A stretch of 64,000 nt of DNA from Paraglaciecola polaris LMG 21857 (GCF_000315055.1 NZ_BAER01000113.1:18102-82101), one strand, 5' to 3'. Numbered from the stretch's first letter, positions 45,944-55,680 are shown. The notes: generated from the sequence alone by a model not told the origin. Numbers and translations: made by a program.

Positions 45944-46746
45944 AATTGCCGCGCTTGCTCCAAGCGTAGGTCGGCAAAAAATCGCTATTCAGGTTAATGC
46001 GTTCGGTTGCTGGTATATCGAAGAAGCTTTACGCCGTTGCCACAACCTAAGCAATGACTGGCCTTTGTTGACGGCCATCGGCAAGCAATGGCAAAGGTCT
46101 TGTGTTTGATATAACAGATTATGGTGAGTTAGTTGTGACCGCAGTAGTCAGAATGATAAAGCGGGTTATATTGAACCTGAACAAGGCTTTATTGTAGAAC
46201 GTTTGGGATTGGGTTTGGGTTCAGCACAGTGGTAAACGTTGACAACTGAATGTGAAAAACATTTTTGTTATGCCCCAGGAGCTGAGCAAATAATGAATGC
46301 CTTTAGCCACATAGCCAAGATTAACGGTTGCGAGGGATGGACAAGGTCCGAGCATTACGTCAGTCGGCTTAACGTTTGCCTAAATCAGTTACACAAACTT
46401 CAAACCAATTGCGGCATAGCACGCTGCCTGCAAAGCACCTCAAATTAAACTATTTCATTTATTAACCGCCTATTAAAAGATAATTTTTCGCCGACTTATT
46501 AATCGAAGGCTGCATAAAATTCGGGCCGAAGCGACTGTGGGGAAATAAAAGAGCTGTCCTTTGTCAAAAAGGGCAGGCAGTGAATACCAGAGACGACGTA
46601 GCGCAATGGCGTTTGGGTTACCAATATTTAAAGCGTGTTTTGCCAGTGTTTTAAAAATCTTATTTTGAATTATCGCAGGCTCGATGAATAAAGTTGTACA
46701 GCTGTTAAAGCGAGGGTACGGTTAGGTTTTAATGTGAGGGCTAAAG
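45944..46746. other. 803-bp stretch without intact gene
   Basis: Only a broken reading frame (46080-46233) and a 69-codon open frame (46239-46448) with no recognisable motif. Base composition is similar to coding neighbours, so this may be a decayed gene region before the carboxypeptidase. Confidence 0.45.
46080..46233 (+). pseudogene. Possible decayed gene fragment
   Basis: One frame gives GKGLVFDITDYGELVV; a shift near 46150 leads to NDKAGYIEPEQGFIVERLG then LGLGSAQW and a stop at 46233. Two protein-like pieces in successive frames suggest a frameshifted remnant. I do not recognise the family. Confidence 0.3.
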
Positions 46747-47874
46747 ATGAAAGTTGATGCGAATTTTGATGGTGGCAACATCATAGTTGTTGATGTTAAG
46801 AACCCAGACAATATCAGGTTGAAAATTCGTAAAGATAGTCAGTCAGATGATCACTGCCAATGGTTTTACTTTCGTTTAACCGGGGGGAAGAGCACGCCGT
46901 GCCAGTTTAGTATTGTCAATGCTGATCAGGCAACGTACCCCGAAGCTTGGCCAACGTGTACCTTGGTGACGTCTCACGATCGACAAAACTGGACCCGGCT
47001 CAGCACTCAGTTTAAAGACAGGCAATTACAATTTTCCCTAACACCAGCAACCGACGTGGTCTATGTTGCCTTGTTTGCGCCTTACAGTTATGAGCGTCAT
47101 CAGGATCTGATCGCTTGGTCTTTAAGCCAACGCCAGTGTGAATTGTTCGCGTCATATGAAACGCCAGATAATCATCAAATTGAGATTTTAAAAATCGCTG
47201 GTGCTGCACAAGCGCCGAAAAGCGTGTGGATCATTGCTCGCCAGCATCCAGCAGAAACCATGGCTGAATGGTTTATGGAAGGCTTGCTTGAAGCGTTACT
47301 GGGTGAAGAACGCCAATTACACCAGAGTGTATTAGCGACATGTAACTTCTATTTAGTCGCGAATATGAATCCCGATGGGTCCGTTGCGGGTAACTTACGC
47401 ACAAACGGTATGGGAATAGACCTTAACCGCGCTTGGTTAAACCCAGATAAGCAACAGGCGCCAGAAAGTCACTTTGTACTGCAGCATATGGCAAATACGG
47501 GGGTAGATTTATTTTTGGACATTCATGGTGATGAAGATGTGCCCTTTGCCTTTATTCAGGGCTGTGAAGGGATCCCCAGTTACAATGATGCACTTCAAGC
47601 CAGGGAACGTCAGTTTAAAGCTGAATTAGCTAAGGCCAGCGGAGATTTTTGCGTGGATGATGGTTACCCTGCATGTGAACCAAACGAAGCCCCACTTAAC
47701 ATTGCAGGTTTTCAGATTGGTGCACGTTTTAACTGTTTATCCTTAACGTTAGAGATGCCGTTTACCGATAACAAATATCGTAGCGATGCCGTTTCAGGTT
47801 GGAGTCCCCAGCGCTCAAAATTGTTAGGAAAACACATTTTAGCGCCGATTAAATCCTTGTTTCAAAAAACCTAA
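46747..47874 (+). CDS. M14 metallocarboxypeptidase, cytosolic CCP/AGBL type
   Basis: 375 residues, no signal peptide. An N-terminal beta-sandwich (about 1-125, FYFRLTGGKSTPCQFSIVNA) precedes the M14 domain, as in cytosolic carboxypeptidases. Zinc ligands: RQHPAET (His167, Glu170) and DIHGDED (His260). Substrate residues: NLRTNGMGIDLNRAW. Catalytic Glu in LTLEMPFTD. CCP-type enzymes remove C-terminal residues from peptides; bacterial targets are largely unknown. GAGGG precedes the ATG. It ends in a weak AAAAAACC...GGGTTTTT hairpin. Confidence 0.92.
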   Translation: MKVDANFDGGNIIVVDVKNPDNIRLKIRKDSQSDDHCQWFYFRLTGGKSTPCQFSIVNADQATYPEAWPTCTLVTSHDRQNWTRLSTQFKDRQLQFSLTPATDVVYVALFAPYSYERHQDLIAWSLSQRQCELFASYETPDNHQIEILKIAGAAQAPKSVWIIARQHPAETMAEWFMEGLLEALLGEERQLHQSVLATCNFYLVANMNPDGSVAGNLRTNGMGIDLNRAWLNPDKQQAPESHFVLQHMANTGVDLFLDIHGDEDVPFAFIQGCEGIPSYNDALQARERQFKAELAKASGDFCVDDGYPACEPNEAPLNIAGFQIGARFNCLSLTLEMPFTDNKYRSDAVSGWSPQRSKLLGKHILAPIKSLFQKT

Positions 47875-48065
47875 TATGGGTTTTTCAGCCATCCCCTGTA
47901 GGTTTAATATTGCACCTTATTGGATTTGGCCCGATTGAATTATTTTTCGCTGATGTTGGCGCTTTTCTTGCTATCACTGCAAGGAAATGAATATAGGTGC
48001 CTTACGCTGCGCTTAGTGTGACAGCGGGTGCCTAGAACCTCACGGCTGCTAAAAAGGATAAATCC

Positions 48066-48569
48066 ATGATAGTCACCAGTACTGAATACGCACAGTGGCA
48101 ACGGGAGTATGGCAAAAGTACACAACCTAATGCCAGCGATGGGCAAGCCTTTGCCACCGAGTTAGCTGTTCAGCAATCAATAACACATGAGCAAGTGTCT
48201 CAGGTGCCTACGCAAGAGGAAAACAACAATAGCCCTACGTTTTCAGAAGATATTTTTGAATACATACTGGCCAATAGACTGGGGGTGGACAAACAAACCC
48301 TTGATGAAATTAAGCAAGAGCTCAAAGCATTAGAAGCTGAACAAGACGGCCTCAAAGGTAAAACGACACTGACTGACGCTCAGCGACAAAGACTTGAATT
48401 ACTTAACGAGCGAATCGATGTATTGACTCAACTCATGCAAGATTTAGTTAAGCAAGCCAGTGAGCGCGCCGCACAGCAAGAAGCACAACAATCATTGCTC
48501 TCAGCGCAAACGGTAGACGCTTTAGGCGTAAATGTTCCAGACAACATAAAACATCCCTTTGGTATGTAA
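48066..48569 (+). CDS. Hypothetical coiled-coil protein
   Basis: 167 residues, not recognised. AAGGA lies seven bases before the ATG, and the frame has normal codon use, so it is probably real. No signal peptide. The first 60 residues are polar and Gln-rich. Residues about 80-140 (LDEIKQELKALEAEQDGLK, RLELLNERIDVLTQLM) form a strong coiled coil, and the end is Gln/Ala-rich (ERAAQQEAQQ). A structural, adaptor or regulatory role is possible. Tail-to-tail with the amine oxidase gene. Confidence 0.65.
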   Translation: MIVTSTEYAQWQREYGKSTQPNASDGQAFATELAVQQSITHEQVSQVPTQEENNNSPTFSEDIFEYILANRLGVDKQTLDEIKQELKALEAEQDGLKGKTTLTDAQRQRLELLNERIDVLTQLMQDLVKQASERAAQQEAQQSLLSAQTVDALGVNVPDNIKHPFGM

Positions 48570-48580
48570 GCCGTGATAGG

Positions 48581-49729
48581 TTAAATGTCGTTACTTATCT
48601 GCTCAATAACACGCTCGGCAGCATCTAGCGCACCCTCTAAATAACCTGGGTCGTGACGAGCGAATTCGCTTGCCGCCAGATACAGTTTGAGTGACTGCAG
48701 CTCATGATCCAAGCCGTTATAGTTAAATTCGGGATGTTTTGTGGATTCATTAATGTCCTGTTCTGTGGCAGTAAAGGGATCTTGGCTCCAGTCTTTTATA
48801 TGGCAGCTTTGGGTACTATAGGCGTCGTCCCCGTAAAAGAAGGCAAGCTGATCCAAGCAAGCCTGAATTAATTGTTGCTCAGTGATACCCTTGCGTCGAA
48901 TGGCTGGTATGCCGATAAAACCAAATAGGGCATAACCGGAATTTTCGGTGGCACTGGCATCGTGTATTTCGACCATGGGACCCACCTGACTAAACGCTTG
49001 TCCCGATAACCCTTTTTCACGCCAAAAAGGTCGTGGATAGGTAGCAATAAATTTTGCTTGGGCCGCCATCCAGGTGGGTACCGAACGTAAACGTTGCTCA
49101 AGTAAAGCAGAACCCCAAGTATGTACTGCAAAGTCTCGTTGGATTATTCGTGGTGGCAAGGCTAACAACAAATGCTCTGCGCTGAAGCTGATGTGCTCGC
49201 TAGTATCGCTTATCGTGTTATCACGCTGGCCTTGGCCGAATTCAGAAACCGTTAGCTGCCATAGGTTCTTTATGTGGTCTTTTTCAATTTTGTTAACCCA
49301 GTGGGAGCGCTTGATTTTGTGCGCGGCACCAGCGTTAACAAGCTGGCTGTATAATTTATCTATTAGTTGATACATACCTGCTTCAACGCGAAATAGCTGC
49401 ATGTCACCTGCTCCAGCAATTTGCTTTGGCTGCACCGAGTTTGGCGCCTGAAAAAGTACATCACCGATTGCGTATTGTTCGAATAAGTTTACTTGTAGTC
49501 CTTTAGCTAAGGCTTGCATTTTACTTTGATGAGGAAAAATCCAAGTCGGGCCGAGGTCGTGGCTTGAGGAACCGTTTGGCTTAGGAGCAGCTGTTGCCGC
49601 CTTTATTCGACCGCCTAAATGCGATTGTGCTTCAAGTAGCAAATACGGAATATTTAACTCTTCTAATTTGCTCGCCGCATATAAGCCAGCTAAACCGCCT
49701 CCGACTATGATCACTTTGCTGTGTTGCAC
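48581..49729 (-). CDS. FAD-dependent amine oxidoreductase
   Basis: 382 residues. N-terminal FAD loop VIIVGGGLAGLYAASKLEE, EAQSHLGGRIKAA (the GGR motif of monoamine-oxidase-like flavoproteins), SHDLGPTWIFPHQ, and C-terminal DPGYLEGALDAAERVIEQI, which closes the FAD site. It is shorter than eukaryotic MAO. No signal peptide. The substrate is an amine or polyamine, unidentified. It is separated from the IclR gene by 193 bp and may be independent. Confidence 0.87.
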   Translation of the reverse strand: MQHSKVIIVGGGLAGLYAASKLEELNIPYLLLEAQSHLGGRIKAATAAPKPNGSSSHDLGPTWIFPHQSKMQALAKGLQVNLFEQYAIGDVLFQAPNSVQPKQIAGAGDMQLFRVEAGMYQLIDKLYSQLVNAGAAHKIKRSHWVNKIEKDHIKNLWQLTVSEFGQGQRDNTISDTSEHISFSAEHLLLALPPRIIQRDFAVHTWGSALLEQRLRSVPTWMAAQAKFIATYPRPFWREKGLSGQAFSQVGPMVEIHDASATENSGYALFGFIGIPAIRRKGITEQQLIQACLDQLAFFYGDDAYSTQSCHIKDWSQDPFTATEQDINESTKHPEFNYNGLDHELQSLKLYLAASEFARHDPGYLEGALDAAERVIEQISNDI

Positions 49730-49922
49730 TGTGTGTCCTCGTTACGCCAATTTTTGTGTTATGTATCTACCAGTAGGTAGTTTGGGTTGGCAAGGCGTGA
49801 AAGTCAACCGCTCGTCATCTGCTTGAGGTGTTGCAACGTCTGTTATCGCCGGTGCAATCGTAGCAAAAATGCCGCTGGACGCTCGCTAAATGATAGCCTT
49901 CACTAAAGGATAAAACAGCAGG

Positions 49923-50696
49923 TTAGCAGCCTAGCTGTAGGGTGATAATTTTTGCTGTGGCGCTAAGCTGGGTGAGTAAACTTGCTTGGTCAAGGGGCTT
50001 ACTAAGGTGGCTGTTAAGGGATGACACAGCAAGAGATGCAATGACTTGACCCTCTGGCTCACCTACGAGCACGGCCACGTCGGTGACACCGTCAATTAGG
50101 GCATTATGCTGTTGCAGTATTCCGCTATTTTTAATCTCTACCAGCTCACTTAACACGTCTTTACGTTGCTGAGCGTTAAAAGCTGAAAACTCAGCATCAT
50201 GCTCTAACAACATATCGCGCACCGCATCGTTGCTATTGGCCAGTAACATCTTGCCTGATGTTGAGGTGCGGGTAGGGAATAATGACCCCTCAGTAATATT
50301 AAGAAAAATAGGGCTATGGCTGCGGGCTTGCACTATGACCATGGTTTGGCTTTGATACAACATGCACAAATAACACGACTGGCCAATTTTCACGGCTAAG
50401 TCTTCCATATAAGGCAGAGCACATTGGCGCATTTGATCAATGGGCGAGATACTGCGCGATAAGTTATATAACTTAAACGACATGCGGTAACGCCCTGAGG
50501 TATCGTCGCGAAGTAAATAGCCTCTGGCTTCTAGCCCCACCAACACCCTAAATATTTCATTTGGACTACGTCCCAAGCCTTGGGCAATTTCACTTTGTGA
50601 GCGAGGTATTCCCTGAGCAGCTAGGTATTCGAGAATATCTAAGCCTTTATCCAGTGCCGGAACGGCGTATTTGGTGGCAGGTTTGTCGTTTTGCAA
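49923..50696 (-). CDS. IclR-family transcriptional regulator
   Basis: 257 residues. N-terminal winged helix (about 14-75, VPALDKGLDILEYLAAQGIPRSQSEIAQGLGRSPNEIFRVLVGLEARGYL) and C-terminal GAF-like effector domain (about 90-250, with TSTSGKMLLAN). IclR proteins respond to small carboxylic or sugar-acid ligands. It is divergent from the dioxygenase/beta-propeller pair with three phased TTGTTAACAA-like sites between, so it is a candidate regulator of that pair. Confidence 0.92.
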   Translation of the reverse strand: MQNDKPATKYAVPALDKGLDILEYLAAQGIPRSQSEIAQGLGRSPNEIFRVLVGLEARGYLLRDDTSGRYRMSFKLYNLSRSISPIDQMRQCALPYMEDLAVKIGQSCYLCMLYQSQTMVIVQARSHSPIFLNITEGSLFPTRTSTSGKMLLANSNDAVRDMLLEHDAEFSAFNAQQRKDVLSELVEIKNSGILQQHNALIDGVTDVAVLVGEPEGQVIASLAVSSLNSHLSKPLDQASLLTQLSATAKIITLQLGC

Positions 50697-50882
50697 AGCA
50701 CACTCCTATCAATATTGAACTTCATTTTATCCTCAGTCAGGACTTGTGCCTAGTCGGAGTGCTGACGTTAGGGAAATTTTCTGTTGGGTTGATATTAGCA
50801 TAATACTGATTTTGTTATTTATATTTAAATCTTATATTTTTATATAAATTAAAACTTGTTTTTAAGAGTGAGATCATTAATC

Positions 50883-50931
50883 ATTGTTAACAATAAACCA
50901 AAGGCGTTAACAATAGATCTAAAGTGTTGAC
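50883..50931. promoter_or_regulatory. Three phased TTGTTAACAA-like sites
   Basis: ATTGTTAACAAT (50883-50894, perfect), GCGTTAACAAT (50904-50914) and GTGTTGAC (50924-50931). Centres are 20 bp apart, two helical turns, so one protein could bind cooperatively on one face. They lie 33-80 bp before the dioxygenase start. Confidence 0.6.
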
Positions 50932-50963
50932 GAAATGATTTTCACTACGATGAGGATAAAACT

Positions 50964-51746
50964 ATGAGTAACATCACATTAACTGAGCAACAAATTGCAG
51001 ATTTTCATCGCGATGGTTACGTTATCGCTCGCGGCTACTACCACGAGCAAGAAATTAAACGTCTACAGGAAAAAGCATTCAATGACGATTCATTAAATGA
51101 GCGCGCTTGGCAAAAGAAAGACGCCGGTGGTGCAGTAAGCAAAGTTTGCTTGTGGCAAGAAACTGGCGATGATTTATACAGTATGTTTTCCCGTAGTCGC
51201 AGGTTAGCAGATGTGTGTGAAACCTTGATAGGCGAGCCTATCTATCACACCAGCACCAAGATCATGATGAAAGAGCCCTTTGTGGGTGGCGCTTGGGAGT
51301 GGCATCAAGATTTTGGCTACTGGCACAGAGATAACTACATGCTGTATCCAAAAGCGATAAGTTGCATGGTGGCGATTAACCGGGCAAGCCAAGAGAATGG
51401 CTGTTTACAGGTTTTGAAAGGTTCACATCATTTAGGACGTCTTGACCACAGTAAAACAGGCGATCAAAAAGGCGCTGCGCTGGAGTTTGTCGAAGAGGCC
51501 ATGAAATATCTCGAATTGATCAACGTTGAACTTGAGCCAGGCGACGTGTTGTTTTTCCATTGTAATTTGTTGCATAAATCTAATCAAAACCGTGCCGCTG
51601 AGCCGCGTTGGTCAATGATATGTGCGTACAATGCACTGAGTAATCAGTCATTTAAAGAAAATGAAGCCAAAGTTTATCCCTTTAGTCCCGTTGATGATAA
51701 CGCCATACTGAATTGGCAAGAAACCTCTGCAGCGCAGGCTAGTTAA
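50964..51746 (+). CDS. Phytanoyl-CoA dioxygenase (PhyH) family protein
   Basis: 260 residues, Fe(II)/2-oxoglutarate oxygenase fold. Iron ligands His114 and Asp116 (WEWHQDFGYWH) and His204 (FFHCNLLHKSNQNR), with Arg210 for 2-oxoglutarate. No signal peptide, so cytoplasmic. Family members hydroxylate fatty acyl-CoA, ectoine, or small metabolites; the substrate here is unknown. It is divergent from the IclR gene and is followed without a gap by a beta-propeller gene, an arrangement that suggests that the two proteins work on the same compound. Confidence 0.9.
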   Translation: MSNITLTEQQIADFHRDGYVIARGYYHEQEIKRLQEKAFNDDSLNERAWQKKDAGGAVSKVCLWQETGDDLYSMFSRSRRLADVCETLIGEPIYHTSTKIMMKEPFVGGAWEWHQDFGYWHRDNYMLYPKAISCMVAINRASQENGCLQVLKGSHHLGRLDHSKTGDQKGAALEFVEEAMKYLELINVELEPGDVLFFHCNLLHKSNQNRAAEPRWSMICAYNALSNQSFKENEAKVYPFSPVDDNAILNWQETSAAQAS

Positions 51747-52862
51747 GTGACATTGGGTCTGGAAAAAACAGTGACAAAAAACGATGCGTTGCGCGCAGGT
51801 TGGGTGTTACCCAAATCTAAGCGTGATCCACACGGTATGATTGTTGGCCAAGGGTCATTCAAGTACCGCGTAGATGCCCACTGGGGCCGGGTGGACAGAG
51901 CGAAAATACCTGTTGAAAACTGCCACGGCTTAGCAATTGATTCAAAAGGCCGAGTTGTAATGATGACTGACGAGCCGCGCAATAATATCGTGATCTACAG
52001 CCGAGATGGCAAGGTGCTCGATACGTTCAGCACCCATATGCCAGGCGGGCACAGCGTGAAGATAGTCAACGAGAACGGCGAAGATTTTATGTATCTTGTT
52101 GACAGTGGCTGGATACGTAACCGATTATGGGATGGCCACTCAACTGAGGCATGGGATTCGCCGTTTAATCGCGTTGTTGCCCAATCTGGCTTTATCGCGA
52201 AATTGGATATGGCTGGGCGACTGATATTCAGTATTGGTCATCCTCAAACCTACGGCGCTTACCGCCCAGATCAGCCTTTTAGGCCAACAGATATCGCCAT
52301 CAGTGATAAGGGCGATATGTACGTGACCGACGGCTACGGCTCAGACTATTTACTGCAATATGATTCCCAAGGACGTTATATACGGCACTGGGGTGGACAC
52401 GACAATATCGATGCAAACTACAATCTATCGAATACCCATGGTATTGGCATAGATAAGCGCACAAACACACCTGAGCTGATTGTTAGCTCCAGAGGGGCAC
52501 AATGCTTAAAACGCTTTACCCTAAGTGGAGAGTATTTGGGCACTATTGATGCCAACGGGGCATATATTGGTGGGCCTATCTTTAAAGGCGAGCATTTTTA
52601 CGCGCCGGTATGCTGGTCGCACATTGATGGTAAAAACCAAGACGATTCAGGTTTCATCAGCGTGTTTGATAAAGACAATCGCGTGGTTGCAAATATCGGT
52701 GGAACGCCGCCAGAGTATGTCAACGGAGTGTTACAGCCGATGCAAACTACTTGGGATGTGTTTAACCATTGCCACGGTTTATGCGTGGATGATGACGGCA
52801 ATCTTTACGTGGGCCAATGGAATGCAAATCAAAGTTACCCCATGAAGCTAGAGCGCCTGTAA
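51747..52862 (+). CDS. NHL-repeat six-bladed beta-propeller protein
   Basis: 371 residues. NHL-type blades: CHGLAIDSKGRVVMMTDEP, PTDIAISDKGDMYVTDGYG, THGIGIDKRTNTPELIVSS, CHGLCVDDDGNLYVGQWN. The His/Tyr-rich blades resemble the lyase part of peptidylglycine alpha-amidating enzyme and SMP-30-like propellers. No signal peptide, which is unusual for NHL proteins. The GTG at 51747 directly follows the dioxygenase stop; a GTG at 51771 with GGA upstream is a possible alternative. A lyase acting on the hydroxylated product of the dioxygenase is a plausible model, not proven. Confidence 0.82.
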   Translation: MTLGLEKTVTKNDALRAGWVLPKSKRDPHGMIVGQGSFKYRVDAHWGRVDRAKIPVENCHGLAIDSKGRVVMMTDEPRNNIVIYSRDGKVLDTFSTHMPGGHSVKIVNENGEDFMYLVDSGWIRNRLWDGHSTEAWDSPFNRVVAQSGFIAKLDMAGRLIFSIGHPQTYGAYRPDQPFRPTDIAISDKGDMYVTDGYGSDYLLQYDSQGRYIRHWGGHDNIDANYNLSNTHGIGIDKRTNTPELIVSSRGAQCLKRFTLSGEYLGTIDANGAYIGGPIFKGEHFYAPVCWSHIDGKNQDDSGFISVFDKDNRVVANIGGTPPEYVNGVLQPMQTTWDVFNHCHGLCVDDDGNLYVGQWNANQSYPMKLERL

Positions 52863-53146
52863 ACATGGGGCAGCTGCTTAAACGAAGCAAAACATATTTA
52901 AAAAAGAGACCCTCTTGTGCGGGTTTGGTGTTCATAGGCGAAAATGTAGCGTTTTGGCTATGAACCTCAGTGGGCTAATGCTACCTGGGGCTACCTGGGG
53001 CGGGGTAATACCTTGAAGATGCTCAGGTTTTAACACGTATTGCTACGTTATGATCTTAAGTTGTTTGTCCTGGCCCTAAGCTCTTCATCCTGTTTCATCG
53101 ATATTGGTACAGGTATAAGAGTATTGGTACAGGAATAGGGTTTACG

Positions 53147-53878
53147 TTACTTATTGGCGCGCTCTATCATCATTTCTAAGTGAGCCCCTGAACTCATCAA
53201 CAAATGACATACTTGCAACACGCCTTTGTCGTGGCAGGCTTGCAGAGTTTCTCCCGTTAATCCATTGAGTTTTTTAACGTTAACCGCGTACAAGTCGTTA
53301 AGCGTAATATCACCATTTTTGAGCGTTACGTTTAATTCAATTGCTTCGAGTAACTCGTGCTGCACTAGTGTGGCTATGACACTTCTGGTTTGTTCGCTGG
53401 CGCTGAGTAAATGAGAAAATAGCGTTTGGTAATGCAATAAAGTAACTGTCGCTGAACTATCGTCGTTATAAAGTGACTCGCCCTTAGTCTCAGAAAACTG
53501 CGGACTTGTTGGATCTATGGCTAAATGCCCAGAGGTAGGCACACCTGTTTGTATAGAGGCGTGATTAACCGCGCTGGCGTCAGGTACATGCAACTGAAAA
53601 GGGCGGCGCTGAATATCAAGTGGCACATAGCGGGACATCCAATTGCCATTATCTAAAAACAGGTTTTGCCCAGATTCAAACCCGAGTAATGCCGCTAGTT
53701 GGAATTCGCCACTGCGCGCCGATTTGTAGAAAAATAGCGGATATTCGTGTGCGAGAAATGCTAACTCAGACACCATCACTGTGCTTAGGTTAACCGCAAA
53801 GCTTGGGTCGAGGTATTCTCCTTGAATGATTCTGAGTTGGCCGTGTTCCTGAGGGCTTAAGAGTTGCAATTTTGTCAT
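53147..53878 (-). CDS. SapC family protein
   Basis: 243 residues. LLSPQEHGQLRI, FLAHEYPLFFYKS, LAALLGFESGQNLFLDNGNWMSRYVPLDIQRRPF and the later LTGETLQACHDKGVLQVCHLLMSS are typical of the SapC family found next to TBDRs and tryptophan-halogenase-like genes in marine proteobacteria. Biochemical role not established in this setting. No signal peptide. It is 50 bp downstream of the halogenase gene and likely in one transcript. Confidence 0.87.
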   Translation of the reverse strand: MTKLQLLSPQEHGQLRIIQGEYLDPSFAVNLSTVMVSELAFLAHEYPLFFYKSARSGEFQLAALLGFESGQNLFLDNGNWMSRYVPLDIQRRPFQLHVPDASAVNHASIQTGVPTSGHLAIDPTSPQFSETKGESLYNDDSSATVTLLHYQTLFSHLLSASEQTRSVIATLVQHELLEAIELNVTLKNGDITLNDLYAVNVKKLNGLTGETLQACHDKGVLQVCHLLMSSGAHLEMMIERANK

Positions 53879-53928
53879 TTCTTTCTTCTTATTTTTGTTT
53901 ATTAAAAGGAACTGATACCGTGCAAATG

Positions 53929-55533
53929 TCAGATCTTTTGCAAGCCGTATCTATATATCTTGTTTATTAGCGCGCGATTGCTTATCGCTTTATCTGTTAG
54001 CTGTGTTGTAAAGCTTTGAATCGATGAAAAGAGTTGTTCGCTGGACTCAAGCATTCGCGGGTCTGGTGTGCAAAGCAAATTGCTTTTGAATCCTGCGCCG
54101 TACAACACAAACTGATAACTGGCAGCCTGAAACACTTCATCCCTAGCCGGAAAATCGGCAAAATCCGGCACTTTGTGACGCCATATGAGTAATAGCTTTT
54201 TGAGTGAGGCGGGAATTGAGCGCTCGGCTCTGTTATCTTTCCAAAAAGCGGAGGGGCGTTTACTCAGCACATAATGCAGTTTTAAAAAATCGATGATACG
54301 TTGCCAGCGATAGCTAAAGGTTTGATTAAACCGCTCGGCTACTATGCCCATACTCTGGCGCGTTGCAGGGAATTGTTCGGCTAACATATTGGCTGACATC
54401 TCAACCAGCACAATAGCGGATGCTTCTAAGGGCTCAATAAACCCAGCTGATAAACCAATGGCCACACAGTTATTTTTCCAAAACTGCTGTTTATAACCTG
54501 GGGTGAAGCGGATATGTTTAAAGGAAAGTGAGTCGGTATCCTGATGACGTTGCTGTATGTACTGCAATAATGTGTCTTTTGCGCTTTCATCATCGGTATA
54601 ACGGTCGCTGTATACATAACCGACGCCACGACGGTTAGGCAAACCTATATCCCATATCCAGCCGCTGTCTTGGGCAGTTGATAAAGTAAATGATTCAATT
54701 GGGTCTTGGTCAGTCGCGTAAGGAACATGTGTCGCGATGGCATTGTTGGCAAATAGAACGTCATTCACAGGCGTATTCTTGACGCCCAGTGTTTGCCCTA
54801 ACAGAAGTGCACTGAAACCTGTGCAGTCTATAAATAAATCCCCAGTGAGAGGGGTTAAGCGGCTATTACTTGTTGGTGGCTTAGTCGTCGGTAATCTTTC
54901 TGCTTCTGCTTCTGCCAGCTGCAAGCCTGAAATGTCACCGTTTTGATCTTGAATAACGTGTTTAACCTTGGCTGGTATGTGCTTAACCTGCAAACTATTA
55001 ACGCAATGCTCACGTAATAACTTGGCGAATAGGCCTGCGTCTAAGTGGTAACCGTAATTGGCGAATCCGCTGTATTCAGTGGTGGTGATCAGCTTTGGCG
55101 CTAGGCGTTGATTTGCTAGTGCACTTTGCAGGCAATAAGCTTGACTAAAGGGAACTTGCTTGTTGGTGTGCAACCAATGCTGGGCTTGTGCCCCATGGCT
55201 TGCTTGTTCTGGCACATCAAAAGGGTGATCGTACTGGCTAGAATGTTCATTTTCCCAATGAATAAAACGCGAGCCCTGTTTAAATGACACATTGCACTGG
55301 CGAATAAAATCCGTTTCCGATATGCCTATTGTGTGTAACGTGCTGCGAAGCGTGGGCCAACTGCCTTCACCCACACCTACAGTGGGCATGTCGGGGGATT
55401 CACACAAGGTGATAGTCAGTTCACTATTATTTATTCGCGAAGACAAACGGGCAGCGAGTAAACCCGCAGTAAGCCAACCTGCAGTGCCACCGCCAACAAT
55501 TACGACATGTTTTATAGGGTTACTCTGTTGCAC
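53929..55533 (-). CDS. Flavin-dependent tryptophan halogenase-like protein
   Basis: 534 residues. FAD loop VIVGGGTAGWLTAG, GVGEGSWPTLRSTLHTIGI, Lys85 in NVSFKQGSRFIHW at the position of the halogenase catalytic lysine, a WIWDIGLP motif (292-299) fitting WxWxI, and FIEPLEASAI. The fold and active-site features of flavin-dependent halogenases are therefore present. Free-living gene clusters with TBDR and SapC are common in Caulobacter-like and Alteromonadales genomes, where a halogenation reaction has mostly not been shown. No flavin reductase is nearby. Between terminator at 55618 and SapC. Confidence 0.85.
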   Translation of the reverse strand: MQQSNPIKHVVIVGGGTAGWLTAGLLAARLSSRINNSELTITLCESPDMPTVGVGEGSWPTLRSTLHTIGISETDFIRQCNVSFKQGSRFIHWENEHSSQYDHPFDVPEQASHGAQAQHWLHTNKQVPFSQAYCLQSALANQRLAPKLITTTEYSGFANYGYHLDAGLFAKLLREHCVNSLQVKHIPAKVKHVIQDQNGDISGLQLAEAEAERLPTTKPPTSNSRLTPLTGDLFIDCTGFSALLLGQTLGVKNTPVNDVLFANNAIATHVPYATDQDPIESFTLSTAQDSGWIWDIGLPNRRGVGYVYSDRYTDDESAKDTLLQYIQQRHQDTDSLSFKHIRFTPGYKQQFWKNNCVAIGLSAGFIEPLEASAIVLVEMSANMLAEQFPATRQSMGIVAERFNQTFSYRWQRIIDFLKLHYVLSKRPSAFWKDNRAERSIPASLKKLLLIWRHKVPDFADFPARDEVFQAASYQFVLYGAGFKSNLLCTPDPRMLESSEQLFSSIQSFTTQLTDKAISNRALINKIYRYGLQKI

Positions 55534-55617
55534 TCATTTTCGCCTTTTGAACGTTTGTTTGCTTAGCATCAAATCGCCGAACATCGGCCCATAATTTCCA
55601 AGCAGTGGCAGCAAATG

Positions 55618-55650
55618 AAAAGCCCAATGAAAAATATTCATAGGGCTTTA
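55618..55650 (-). terminator. Terminator of the lipoprotein gene
   Basis: On the minus strand, AAAGCCCTATGAA pairs with TTCATTGGGCTTT around TATTT, followed by TCATTT. It separates the lipoprotein gene from the halogenase gene. Confidence 0.7.
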
Positions 55651-55680
55651 ATCGAGCGTACTAAGTTCATCTATTCGAAG

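Noticed and set aside
46239..46448. 69-codon open frame in the gap before the carboxypeptidase
   Set aside because: It starts with TTG, has no ribosome site and no recognisable motif, and lies in a region that looks decayed.
52981..53140. Doubled ctacctgggg and doubled attggtacagg motifs
   Set aside because: Only two copies each of 10-11 bases in a 280-bp gap; no sign of a mobile element or binding array.
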